A model generated the notes under the pieces. It searched no databases and was not told the DNA's origin. It saw nothing but the letters and a program-made list of their open reading frames with translations. From NCBI RefSeq assembly GCF_905207245.1, contig NZ_CAJLKP010000035.1:1-57326 (forward strand): DNA of 57,326 nt. Direction: 5' to 3'. Numbering within the stretch: position 1 is the stretch's first letter; every line of letters starts with the position of its first letter. The translations under genes and the position numbers were made by a program. The DNA is from an uncultured Bacteroides sp. (lineage in GTDB: Bacteria; Bacteroidota; Bacteroidia; Bacteroidales; Bacteroidaceae). Below are positions 27,911-37,302 of this stretch, in pieces.

Positions 27911-29359
27911 TTATAAATCAGTAATCGGTTTATATCTGGGGACCAATGCTTTCATAACCACCCAACCAATCAAGTGAGAGAAGGCACAAACTGAAAATAT
28001 AATAAAATATCCGGCTTCTTCTCCTTTGAAGCCCATGAAAACCATTTGCGTTTGATCTGCATAATCAAATAATACGCCTGAACCTTTGTTGATGATAAAC
28101 GCACCAATACCACCGGCCATTCCACCAATTCCGATAATTGTTCCGACCGCTTTCTTAGGAAACATATCACTAACAGTAGTGAATATATTTGCCGACCAGG
28201 CTTGATGACCTGCCATTGCAATACCTACACATATGATCGGTATCCAATAAGATATGTGTCCTAATGGCTGGGCAAAAAGGGCAATCAGTAAGAAGGATGC
28301 AAAAATCAACATTGTTTTCATGCGTCCATCATAAGGATTCATTTTTTTCTTGTCTACAAAATAAGATGGTAACCAGCCTCCAACAATGGATATTAGTGAA
28401 ATCAGATATAACAAAAATATAGCTAATTGTCCTTTGGGGTCGGATGATTTAATATCATATACGGCACTTAGATAAGCTGGAGTCCAAAATAAAAAGAAAA
28501 ACCAAACACCATCTGTTAGAAACTTGCCTAAGGCAAATGCCCAGGTTTGCTTATATTTTAGACAGGTCAGGTAAGGAATTTTCTCTTTTCCCTTCTTCGT
28601 ATCCTGTCCATCCTGATAAATGTACTGTAGCTCACTCTCGTTTACTTTTGGATTCATATATGGTTTTTTATAAATCAACATCCATGCTCCCATCCAAATG
28701 AAGCCAAGTGCACCGATCACAAGAAAGGCCATTTCCCATCCCCATGCTTCCGCTATGGCAGGGATGGTTACAGGAGCTGCCAATGCTCCGACAACGGAAC
28801 CGCAATCAAAAAGACTTGTTGCCAAAGCTCTGTCTTTTTTAGGAAAATATTCCGCTGTTGTTTTTATTGCTGCTGGATAGTTACCAGACTCACCAAGTGC
28901 CAGAATCATACGGGCGATGATGAATAATGTTACGCTTACTGTTACAATAAGAGTGGTATTACCAATTGTGGTAATTGCTTCTTTGGCGCCGGTAAATCCA
29001 ACTAGCCATTGACCGGCAACAGCTCCTGAGGTGATAATACCACAGAAAGCGTGTAAACATGCTCCGATGGACCAAATACCAATGGCCCACAAATATCCTT
29101 TCTTTGTACCTGTCTTATCAATAAACTTTCCAGCAAACAGCATACTCACAGCATAGAATATGGAGAATAAAGCTGTTATTGTTCCATAATGGGTGTTTGT
29201 CCAGTGGAATTCCGGAGCGATGAAATCTTTCCAGGTAAGCGAAAGTACTTGACGGTCCAGGTAATTAATGGTTGTAGCAAAAAACAGCATAGAACATATG
29301 ACCCAACGATAATTGGTTCTTTTGTTCATTGTTACGTGGTTGAGTGTATTGTTCATCAT
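27911..29359 (-). CDS. MFS transporter, anion:cation symporter (hexuronate) type
   Basis: A 482-residue inner-membrane permease with twelve predicted membrane segments. NYLDRQVLSLTWKDF in the first segment, GKFIDKTGTKKGYLWAIG between segments 2 and 3, and LALGESGNYPAAIKTTAEYF are typical of the ACS family, which includes ExuT-like hexuronate and sialate carriers. It would import the uronic-acid monosaccharide released by the GH105 domains. The start follows the preceding stop by three bases, implying translational coupling; ATG 29329 is an alternative start. Confidence 0.88.
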   Translation of the reverse strand: MMNNTLNHVTMNKRTNYRWVICSMLFFATTINYLDRQVLSLTWKDFIAPEFHWTNTHYGTITALFSIFYAVSMLFAGKFIDKTGTKKGYLWAIGIWSIGACLHAFCGIITSGAVAGQWLVGFTGAKEAITTIGNTTLIVTVSVTLFIIARMILALGESGNYPAAIKTTAEYFPKKDRALATSLFDCGSVVGALAAPVTIPAIAEAWGWEMAFLVIGALGFIWMGAWMLIYKKPYMNPKVNESELQYIYQDGQDTKKGKEKIPYLTCLKYKQTWAFALGKFLTDGVWFFFLFWTPAYLSAVYDIKSSDPKGQLAIFLLYLISLISIVGGWLPSYFVDKKKMNPYDGRMKTMLIFASFLLIALFAQPLGHISYWIPIICVGIAMAGHQAWSANIFTTVSDMFPKKAVGTIIGIGGMAGGIGAFIINKGSGVLFDYADQTQMVFMGFKGEEAGYFIIFSVCAFSHLIGWVVMKALVPRYKPITDL

Positions 29360-29362
29360 TTC

Positions 29363-32218
29363 TTATTTTTGATTATTCTTTTCCAATTTCATTATTTCTG
29401 ATCCGGCTAGGAGGAAAGCGCCTACACCATACACATCTGTTGTATTCTCATCAGCTGGTTTTGGATCATGTCCTACAGGTTGAATATACCCCATTTTCCC
29501 ATCTTTATGTATATAGCTGCATAATGTAGCCCATGCCCTAAGCACTGGTTCCATATAGGTTCTTCTATCAAGTAATCCATTTCTTATTCCCCATGCTATG
29601 CCATAACAGAAGAATGCCGAAGCACTGTTTTCGGGTAAAGGGTATGAATCATTATCTAATAAACTCGCATGCCAGGATCCTCTCTCATCTTGTGTTCTCA
29701 AAATACCTTCAGCTAAATCTTTGAACAAGTTGATATAATATTGCCTGTTGTGATAATCCTTTGGCAGATTGTCTAAGATAATCGGGATACCGGCTAATAC
29801 CCATCCATTACCACGTGCCCAGAATTGTTTTTCTCCGTTTGCTTCGCGAAGGTTGATCTTCGTACAATCGCGGAAATATAATTTTGCACTTTTATCGTAG
29901 AGTGAGTCGGTACATTCTTTAAATTCTTTATCCATAAAGTCGGCGTATTTTTTATTACCGGTTAACGTATATAACCCGGCATAAACAGGTGGAGCCATGA
30001 ACAGTGCGTCGCACCATGACCAACGCTCATCCCGGCCCTTGGGGTGTTTTTTTTCCAAAGGTGCTTTTGATGGGTTGTTTATTACATAGTCAAGTCGTTC
30101 TATGGTATGAGTAATGAATTCTTTATCACCATATCTTTTGTATAGCTCCAGATACATTTGCGAGACACAAATGTCATCGGCATGATAAGGTCTGTAATAA
30201 ACGTTATAGCCGTGACGTTCACCCTGGGCTTTTAAGAAATCAAAATAAGTTTCTTTGTTTGTTTCTTTTGCCCATTCTGACAGACCTTTATACCAGGCTC
30301 CGTTTGTCCAATCCAGTGCGTGATGTTTTGCCGAGGCTTGGTGGTTTATCTGCCAAGTAGCAACACGGTCACATATCTCCTGTATTTTATCCATGCTTTG
30401 AGGGAACAAACGTACCGTCAACGTTTGAGTTGTTTGGGGCGTAAGCTTTATTTTGTAACCAATGATACTCACGTCTGGGTTAGGTGCATCAAAGTCTTTA
30501 ACAGAAGTTGCGGGCGTAACAAATGGTTCTGTTCCTGCAGGAACAGATACAAATATAGATTTTCCATTTTGTATCAAGAAAAATCCGCCATCAACTGCTT
30601 TTACTTTAGCTTTAGTGAGCATTTGCCAGCTTAAATCTGCTGGCTCAGTATTGGTCCTTACCTCATCTTTTATTTCAATATACTCTTCATTGACAATAGC
30701 GATATAACGTGAAGCATAAGCCAACTGACCGTTATATAATGATGAAAGGTCAATCTGGGTTTCCTTTAACTTCGGTGTATTCTTGTGTGATTTGATTTTA
30801 GCATATCCTTTTACATCAAAGAGTTTGTTATTTATAGTAAATACATTATGAGCTAAATTTGTATACCTGAATATTTTCCACCGATCACTGTTTTGAGTCA
30901 CATCCCAAATGGAAAGTCCGTGTTTTTCAAGCGATCCGTAATCTTGTGGACCTAAGTCAATAGCCCAACGTACTCCCAGTGCATCGATTACGAATGAGCC
31001 TTGGTCCAAATGGTTGTGGGTGTTATCAGAAGGCATACCACCTTTTATACCTACATAAATTGCGTCTTTTGTCCCCCAAGCTGTACGCATTAATGATACA
31101 GGAGTCTCATTTTGAGCAACAAAAGTAAGGGGTAGCCTGTCAGTATTTACTTTATTTAATTTAAAATTATGTCCGAAAAGAAATATGGAGGGCAACATAC
31201 GACTATACTGTTCATAGTTATATTTTTTGAGGTTAAGTAGATAATTGATTTCATAATTTAACAAACTGGGATCGTTCATTTCCTTTGCAAACCAGAACAT
31301 AGATGTGTTGAGGCGAATTCCCGCATCGGAGTCTCCAAAGTTGAAAGGTTGAAGTGTAGGACCAATCATATGCATAATGTAATATGCACTTTTAGTAAAG
31401 CCAGGAATGTCCGACAGGCCAAAGTCCGTTCCATACATTTGTTTCAATAAAGCCAAAAGCATCACATTGTAGGTAGTGCCATAATGCCAGTACCCATACC
31501 CTTCGGGATAGGCTCCGTCCGGTCCATATCGTTTCATGGGTTTGCGAATGCTTTCAATAGAGCGTTTAATGATTTCTTTTGCCAGTTTAGGCTGGTCTTC
31601 CATTATAGCTATAGCACCATAAGCCATAGCTGTATTGCATACTTGATTCCAATTGTTCTCTCTTGCGAGGAACCCATTATATTGGTTGTTTAAGGAAGGA
31701 TTGATTCCTTTTTCTAAAATTGCATTTCTTATTATCTTCCGGGAATCTTTATCTAATGTATTATATAGCCAGTCGTAACCTATTGAAACAGCCAGCGTCA
31801 TTTCGGCTACATCAAGAAAATGAGTCGGATTCCAATCTGAGTATTGCGAAACGGCCAATAACTCGGCTTTGGCACGTTTGGCGTATTTGCTTTCTGCCGT
31901 TGTACGGTAAGCATACGAAAGCATAAAAATACGATATAGAACTTCTCTCGATGTCCCGAGTAAACGTATACCTTCTAATTTCCGTTTAAGAGGTGTAGTT
32001 ATAAGAAGTTGATCACAGGCTTCCAACGTATTTTGTTGCAATACACTCCAAATCGGATCATTAGATACATTTTTAACTAACTGTATCTTTTCTTCTTCAG
32101 TCAATAGAATACGAGGATGCGGTATTTGCTTATCGGGAATGTTATCTTGTCCGTATAAAAAATGTATAGACAAAATGGCACTGAAGATAATGGATAATAT
32201 GATCGTATTTGCTTTCAT
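29363..32218 (-). CDS. Heparinase II/III-like lyase fused to a GH105 unsaturated uronyl hydrolase
   Basis: A 951-residue exported protein with signal peptide IILSIIFSAILSIHFLYG. The N-terminal part is an alpha toroid with ARENNWNQVCN near residue 188. A beta-sheet heparinase II/III domain follows, with the signature THNHLDQGSFVIDALG near residue 400; the Asn, His and Tyr positions fit this lyase class. From about residue 620 to the end is a GH105/GH88 barrel: RPYHADDICVSQMYLELY, RWSWCDALFMAPPVYAGL (catalytic Asp region), FWARGNGWVLAGI and NSASAFFCYGIAWG. Such a fusion would cut the chain and then release the 4,5-unsaturated uronic acid. It is the second GH105 fusion in this operon, with an unrelated lyase fold. 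Confidence 0.87.
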   Translation of the reverse strand: MKANTIILSIIFSAILSIHFLYGQDNIPDKQIPHPRILLTEEEKIQLVKNVSNDPIWSVLQQNTLEACDQLLITTPLKRKLEGIRLLGTSREVLYRIFMLSYAYRTTAESKYAKRAKAELLAVSQYSDWNPTHFLDVAEMTLAVSIGYDWLYNTLDKDSRKIIRNAILEKGINPSLNNQYNGFLARENNWNQVCNTAMAYGAIAIMEDQPKLAKEIIKRSIESIRKPMKRYGPDGAYPEGYGYWHYGTTYNVMLLALLKQMYGTDFGLSDIPGFTKSAYYIMHMIGPTLQPFNFGDSDAGIRLNTSMFWFAKEMNDPSLLNYEINYLLNLKKYNYEQYSRMLPSIFLFGHNFKLNKVNTDRLPLTFVAQNETPVSLMRTAWGTKDAIYVGIKGGMPSDNTHNHLDQGSFVIDALGVRWAIDLGPQDYGSLEKHGLSIWDVTQNSDRWKIFRYTNLAHNVFTINNKLFDVKGYAKIKSHKNTPKLKETQIDLSSLYNGQLAYASRYIAIVNEEYIEIKDEVRTNTEPADLSWQMLTKAKVKAVDGGFFLIQNGKSIFVSVPAGTEPFVTPATSVKDFDAPNPDVSIIGYKIKLTPQTTQTLTVRLFPQSMDKIQEICDRVATWQINHQASAKHHALDWTNGAWYKGLSEWAKETNKETYFDFLKAQGERHGYNVYYRPYHADDICVSQMYLELYKRYGDKEFITHTIERLDYVINNPSKAPLEKKHPKGRDERWSWCDALFMAPPVYAGLYTLTGNKKYADFMDKEFKECTDSLYDKSAKLYFRDCTKINLREANGEKQFWARGNGWVLAGIPIILDNLPKDYHNRQYYINLFKDLAEGILRTQDERGSWHASLLDNDSYPLPENSASAFFCYGIAWGIRNGLLDRRTYMEPVLRAWATLCSYIHKDGKMGYIQPVGHDPKPADENTTDVYGVGAFLLAGSEIMKLEKNNQK

Positions 32219-32237
32219 AAGTTGATATTTTTAAGAG

Positions 32238-32270
32238 TTCGATGCCATATTGAACCAATATGGCATCGAA
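32238..32270 (-). promoter_or_regulatory. Intra-operon RNA hairpin between receptor and lyase genes
   Basis: A perfect 14-bp stem (TTCGATGCCATATT paired with AATATGGCATCGAA) has a five-base loop. It lies 24 bp after the receptor stop and 20 bp before the next start. On the minus strand an A-rich stretch, not a T-run, follows it, so a full terminator is unlikely. A processing or stability role is inferred. Confidence 0.7.
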
Positions 32271-32293
32271 AATCTGATTACGGCACTTTATTA

Positions 32294-35218
32294 TTAGAAT
32301 TTATATGTAAATCCTCCACGGCCGGTTACACCATTGTATTGAAGCTTATATGCACGCTCTTTATTACCGAAGTAAGCATAACTTTCGCTGTTAAGTGCAT
32401 TTACAACTTCCACCCAGAAAGTTAGCCCTTTATATATGTTTACCGATCCGTTCAAGTCTAGCTGCCAGCGACCATCTTGCCAAATATCACGTTCTGAATT
32501 AGAGCCTAAAGCGTTGATGAATGAACCCATATAATTCATAGAAGCTTGTAACGTGAAACGTTTGGTTGAGTATGCCAAAGCTAAATTAGCTGTACTTTCA
32601 GCCTGACCTGGTAAACGAGTAACCCCTCTGTCTTTATCTGTTGTGGCTTGCGAGAATACATATGTATAATTCGTTGTAAGCACTAAGTTTTTCAGGAATG
32701 AAGGTAAGAAAGTTAAGGCTGAATTTAACGTTATTTCAGCACCGAATACTTTAGCAGATTCACCATTCTTAGTTTGTATAACTTGCCATCCATTATAATT
32801 GCTGGTAGGGTCATCCAGAATACCTTCATTCAAGAATTGGAATTTTTGTATGTTCTTATGAAATGCTGCTAACGAAATAAGACCTACACTTGGTAAATAT
32901 TGTTCGATAAGAATATCGAAATTATTAGCATAAGCTGGTTTTAATTCCGGATTCCCAAGAGTTACACGTTCCAGATCCTGAGAAACACCTTGACTAGGTA
33001 CAAGGTCAAGAATATTAGGACGCGAGTATCCTGTTGTCCAAGATATACGAAGAACTGTATTCTGAGACATATCGGCCTTCATTTGAAGGTTTGGCAAGAA
33101 TTTAGTATAATGTAATTTTTCACTAACAAGTGTACTTTTGTAAGCATTAAATGCGTCCGGATTGTCGTTCTGTATCGGAGCATTCGGATCTACATAAGGT
33201 TCTATTTTGTTTGCCTTGTAGTTCACGCGAGTATGTTCAACACGTACGCCAGCCAACAACATAACATTGTCTATTTGTGTTTTATTCATTACATATCCTG
33301 CAAAAACTTTTTCCTGAGTATCATAATAAGTTCCTTCACGATTCATATTTGAAAAGTATTCGTTTACTCTTGCATCACCGGCATTTGCAGGATTGTTCAT
33401 GTATGCTTTGGTCTTATTAAAGCTAGGTACCTTGCCAAAATGAAGTTTATTATTCAGGAATTTCGTATCCAATTGTTCAGTGTATAATAAGTTGCTTAGA
33501 TTGTTTGCTTCACTTGCTGTATAGGAATATGTGTTTGTTCCTACGGGTACTTCTCCGGTGTTATTCATAAATTTACTTTTAACTCCGAATGAGAATGTTG
33601 ATGCATAATCTTTTATATAGTAGTTTTTCGAAACGTTAGCTCTTGCGGTAAAGTTTGTACCTTCAGTAATTTGATTGTTATTCTCTACTGTATAAAGGTT
33701 ATATCTTGATATAGCATCCGGAGCCTCTGTCCCCATATTGCCTGTTGGCTCGTAAGTATACTTTCCCGTTAAGTATTTGGTATAAATAGTGGGCATTACT
33801 CCAATAACTGTTCCTTTTGGAATAGAAACTCCATTTACTTTCTTTCCAGCTCTCCATTCGGGGGTTTGGAATCCCATCATTTCACTTTCGTAATTACGTT
33901 TTGACAGTGTGTAGAATAATCCTCCATCAACTTTCCAACTACCTATTGTCGATTCTCCGTCCAGATTGATATTAAAATTACGTATTTTCTCGTTTTGAGT
34001 TGAAACCTGTGTGATACTACGCATGCGTTCCGAACCAATAGAACCGTCTTCCATTAAATAATAGCCATTTCCATTGTCGCGGAAACGAAGTCGGTTTCTA
34101 TATCTTTCAGCATCATCTTTACGTTCATTATAAACGGCACTTAATGTAAATTTAGTATTTACAGTTGGAGCCCAATCTGCAACAAATGTCATACCGTTAC
34201 GGGTTGCCGTACTGGTTTGGTAGCGGTAACGATAATCTGTAGGAATATACATTTCATCGGAAACAACTTCACCTGTAACTTTTTCTGTCAACTTGTAAGG
34301 CTCCCATGCTTCGGCTTCCAAACGGTCATATCCACTATTGTTTCTTAAGAAACTGTAGTTTGCTGCAATCCCTAAAACGCCATTTGAGTTCTTGCTGGTT
34401 GGGAAGAAACGTTGTGAATAACCTGCTTTAGCGTTATAGTTTACTTTTTCGCGTATGTCAGAATATCCGCTCCCCAGATCTACAGAAAATTTAGGTTTCA
34501 ATGAACGTGCAGTTCCGGTACGCATATTAATAACCCCTGCGATGGCGTCTCCGTCATTAGAAGGTAACAGCGTTTTCTGAACTTCCATCGAAGCTAACAG
34601 GTCAGAAGGGATAACATCTAGCGCTTCATTTCGTTTACCTGATTCTTGACTACTCATAATCTGTTCACCATTCATATTGATATTAGTGAAACTGGCTGGA
34701 GTACCACGGAGTTGAACTTCTTTTCCATCAGTTGTAATACCACTCAAACGTTTTAAAGCGTCGGATACATTCGGATCAGGGAATTTTCCTATTTCGTCGG
34801 CAGAGATAACCTGCATCAGATTATCAGCTGCTTTTTGCTGATTCAAAGCACGTTGTTGTCCACTGACAGCTGCTGAGATGACAATATCGCCCAGTTCATA
34901 AGAATTCTCCTGCATAATAAAATCCCTTGAAACGGTTTTTCCGGCAGTGATGGTTATAGTTTCGGATATTTGTTTGTATCCTAAATAATTAACTTCAATG
35001 TTTACTTCTCCTATAGGTATTCCCTGCAATACGTATTCACCATCCATATTGGATGCTGTTCCAAGCGTGCTCCCTTTAATTGAAACAGATGCCCCCGGCA
35101 GTGTCCCACCGGTATTATCTTTTATTGTTCCGCGAAGGTTTCCTTTGTCTTGTGCAAACATTGATACTGGGATCAACATTACAACCCAAAAAACGAATAA
35201 TTTCAAAGTATCTCTCAT
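32294..35218 (-). CDS. TonB-dependent outer membrane receptor (no SusD partner)
   Basis: A 974-residue outer-membrane importer. A signal peptide (FWVVMLIPVSMFA) precedes a carboxypeptidase-regulatory-like beta domain at about residues 25-105 (LRGTIKDNTGGTLPGASVSI). The plug domain follows (ISADEIGKFPDPNVSDALKR, then VQLRGTPASFTNINMNGEQI), then a 22-strand barrel ending in the aromatic C-terminus GRGGFTYKF. The plug phrasing resembles the Caulobacter/Xanthomonas-type TonB receptors (TIGR01782-like) more than classical SusC. No SusD-like lipoprotein gene lies on either side. It is cotranscribed with the deaminase-like gene upstream (13-bp gap). Confidence 0.93.
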   Translation of the reverse strand: MRDTLKLFVFWVVMLIPVSMFAQDKGNLRGTIKDNTGGTLPGASVSIKGSTLGTASNMDGEYVLQGIPIGEVNIEVNYLGYKQISETITITAGKTVSRDFIMQENSYELGDIVISAAVSGQQRALNQQKAADNLMQVISADEIGKFPDPNVSDALKRLSGITTDGKEVQLRGTPASFTNINMNGEQIMSSQESGKRNEALDVIPSDLLASMEVQKTLLPSNDGDAIAGVINMRTGTARSLKPKFSVDLGSGYSDIREKVNYNAKAGYSQRFFPTSKNSNGVLGIAANYSFLRNNSGYDRLEAEAWEPYKLTEKVTGEVVSDEMYIPTDYRYRYQTSTATRNGMTFVADWAPTVNTKFTLSAVYNERKDDAERYRNRLRFRDNGNGYYLMEDGSIGSERMRSITQVSTQNEKIRNFNINLDGESTIGSWKVDGGLFYTLSKRNYESEMMGFQTPEWRAGKKVNGVSIPKGTVIGVMPTIYTKYLTGKYTYEPTGNMGTEAPDAISRYNLYTVENNNQITEGTNFTARANVSKNYYIKDYASTFSFGVKSKFMNNTGEVPVGTNTYSYTASEANNLSNLLYTEQLDTKFLNNKLHFGKVPSFNKTKAYMNNPANAGDARVNEYFSNMNREGTYYDTQEKVFAGYVMNKTQIDNVMLLAGVRVEHTRVNYKANKIEPYVDPNAPIQNDNPDAFNAYKSTLVSEKLHYTKFLPNLQMKADMSQNTVLRISWTTGYSRPNILDLVPSQGVSQDLERVTLGNPELKPAYANNFDILIEQYLPSVGLISLAAFHKNIQKFQFLNEGILDDPTSNYNGWQVIQTKNGESAKVFGAEITLNSALTFLPSFLKNLVLTTNYTYVFSQATTDKDRGVTRLPGQAESTANLALAYSTKRFTLQASMNYMGSFINALGSNSERDIWQDGRWQLDLNGSVNIYKGLTFWVEVVNALNSESYAYFGNKERAYKLQYNGVTGRGGFTYKF

Positions 35219-35231
35219 AAAATTTAAGGTA

Positions 35232-36011
35232 TTAAATTTCTAATAAACTTGCAGCATCTTTATCTATAAACAAAGTTGCATCATTGTGTATTCTTAGTAT
35301 TGATGCCGGACATTTTTCTGAAACCGGTCCATTTAGTGTTTCATATACAGCTTTTGCCTTACGAACGTCAGGAACAACTCCAATAACTGTTTTGCATGAC
35401 ATTAATGCCGGAATCGTTAGCGTGAGGGCTGTTTCGGGAACTTCGTCAAGACGCGAAAATTCCTTGTCATTGACCTGTTGTTGGCGACAGACCACATCCA
35501 GAGATGTTTCTCTCACCCATTGAGGATCATAAAAACGAGCTTCATGCGGATCGTTAAATGCTATATGCCCATTTTCTCCAATACCAAGGCTGACGATATC
35601 AAGAGGGGCTTCTCTCAGTAGTTTTTCATATCGTTTACATTCAGCGTTGATATCGTTTGCACTTGGATTCACATAATTCACTGAATTGAAGTTCTGTCTG
35701 GAGAAGATTCTGTTTTTCAGGAAGTTTCCGAAATTTTGAGGGGCATCATCGCCTAACCCCATATATTCATCCATGTGGAAAGCGTCAATACGGCTAAAAT
35801 CAATTTCTCTGTCATTGGCTAGAACTTCGAAGAAATCACTTTGAGAGTGGGCAGCAGCAAATATCGCTCTGACGTTTTCTTTTCTGTTAGCCATGATTTG
35901 TAAAATCTTCTGCTTGTAAAACTCATAAGCAGATACGCCCATTGCCGCCCGGGTTTCGTAAACGTAAACCTTCAGGGCATCTACTTTTAATTCTTTAATT
36001 AAATTCATCAT
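35232..36011 (-). CDS. Glucosamine-6-phosphate deaminase-like sugar-phosphate isomerase
   Basis: A 259-residue cytoplasmic protein of the NagB/SugarP isomerase superfamily, without a signal peptide. DAFHMDEYMGLG near residue 85 and GIGENGHIAFNDP near residue 145 match the substrate and catalytic motifs of glucosamine-6-phosphate deaminase, which yields fructose-6-phosphate and ammonia. It is divergent from housekeeping NagB (for example HMDEY for NMDEY, NDP for NEP), so a paralog acting on another amino-sugar phosphate, or a gluconolactonase relative, is possible. Its presence in the operon argues that the glycan contains an amino sugar. The gap to the preceding gene is three bases. Confidence 0.82.
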   Translation of the reverse strand: MMNLIKELKVDALKVYVYETRAAMGVSAYEFYKQKILQIMANRKENVRAIFAAAHSQSDFFEVLANDREIDFSRIDAFHMDEYMGLGDDAPQNFGNFLKNRIFSRQNFNSVNYVNPSANDINAECKRYEKLLREAPLDIVSLGIGENGHIAFNDPHEARFYDPQWVRETSLDVVCRQQQVNDKEFSRLDEVPETALTLTIPALMSCKTVIGVVPDVRKAKAVYETLNGPVSEKCPASILRIHNDATLFIDKDAASLLEI

Positions 36012-36014
36012 TTC

Positions 36015-37256
36015 TTACTTGTTGTATTTTAATTGATAATATGCAGCAATAAAACGCAACCCGAACGATGTACCTACGTCGCGACTGGTAAGCCACACCT
36101 TTCCTTTCTTAGAGCGGTAGCGCGTATTCACTACGGCTCCACGAAGATTAGGATCAGGATGATTTATTGCATATCGGTTTTTTAGCACCCAGTTTATACT
36201 CCTCTCATAATAAGGGGTAAATTCATCGTAACCATATCCAGCCAAGCGTATCCAAAGTATTCCGGCAAAAGCAACAGCCGAACCACATATTGAACCTTTA
36301 TCCGAAGGCTTTCCGTCTGTATAATTCACATAATAAATGGTCCCGTCTTTTTGCTGTGCTTTGGCATATGTACGAGCTGTCTTTGCAGCCGCTTCAAGAT
36401 ATTTTCTATCTTTTGTTAGTTCATAAGCTTCAAGTAGAGATTCGGCATACCACAAATTGAAACGGGGATGAAAAGAGGAGACTTCCATGTGGTTAGGCAT
36501 ATAACGCATCCATATTCCGTCTTTATCCTGTTTTTCTATCAATGAATTAGATAACAGGATATGTGCATCCCTGAACTTTTCATCTTTTGAGAATTCATAG
36601 GCGTCTTTAAAAGGAGACCCTTCGGTATTGGGGCGAGAAACATCTTCCAATTTTTGGTCTTTCTTATTTTTATAAAAAGGACTGTTTTGTGTAAGCACTT
36701 CACCTGTTTTCAAATCGGCAAGATCATAGCAAACACCTTCTTCGGGATAATACATATTTTCCAATAACCACTTGGAGGCTGATGTTGCGACTTCTGCATA
36801 CTTCGGATCACCCGTAACACGGCTTAATTCAAAAATACCCGGTGTACCATCACTTGTTGTGGCAAACACGATTTGGTCATTACCAATATCATCGCCATGA
36901 GTAGCCGCAACCATACCAGCAAACCGTGGATTATCTTTTATCTCAAGATTTATCCACCAGTCTCCGGCTCTACGAGCAGCAGCTAAAGCTTCTTTATTTC
37001 CGGTAACTTTGTAGGCTTCTAGCAAACCTAATATTACTTGTCCCGTGTGCCAGGGTTCTTCGTAAGGATACCATTTCCCTTCAATCACGTTGTAATCGCA
37101 ACGTGATTTTCCTTCTTCATCCAGTAATACGTTAGTAGCATATGATGTACATTCATTCAGGGCTTTTATAAGCTCGACCTTTGTTGGTTGTTTTACTATC
37201 TGTGCATTTAATATACAGCTGATGAATAGCAATACAGAAAATAATTTTGTTTTCAT
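36015..37256 (-). CDS. Exported six-hairpin (alpha/alpha barrel) protein of unassigned activity
   Basis: A 413-residue protein with signal peptide LFSVLLFISCILNA. Throughout it shows helical-hairpin repeats (WHTGQVILGLLEAYKVTGN, AAARRAGDWWINLEI, VATSASKWLLENMYYPEEG, FNLWYAESLLEAYELT, AAAKTARTYAKAQQKDG), as in six-hairpin glycosidases, GH88/GH105 enzymes and uronyl epimerases. A possible acidic active-site region is ATHGDDIGNDQ near residue 120. I cannot name the family. Its place between GH28 and the deaminase, in one tight operon, supports a role in degrading the same glycan. Confidence 0.7.
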   Translation of the reverse strand: MKTKLFSVLLFISCILNAQIVKQPTKVELIKALNECTSYATNVLLDEEGKSRCDYNVIEGKWYPYEEPWHTGQVILGLLEAYKVTGNKEALAAARRAGDWWINLEIKDNPRFAGMVAATHGDDIGNDQIVFATTSDGTPGIFELSRVTGDPKYAEVATSASKWLLENMYYPEEGVCYDLADLKTGEVLTQNSPFYKNKKDQKLEDVSRPNTEGSPFKDAYEFSKDEKFRDAHILLSNSLIEKQDKDGIWMRYMPNHMEVSSFHPRFNLWYAESLLEAYELTKDRKYLEAAAKTARTYAKAQQKDGTIYYVNYTDGKPSDKGSICGSAVAFAGILWIRLAGYGYDEFTPYYERSINWVLKNRYAINHPDPNLRGAVVNTRYRSKKGKVWLTSRDVGTSFGLRFIAAYYQLKYNK

Positions 37257-37302
37257 TATGGTTATTATTTAGTTTTATATATCAAGTGATTTTATCTGAA
37301 AA

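Noticed and set aside
32294..36011. A hidden SusD gene next to the TonB receptor
   Set aside because: The receptor is flanked within 75 bp by the lyase-GH105 and deaminase-like genes; no SusD-like lipoprotein fits on either strand.
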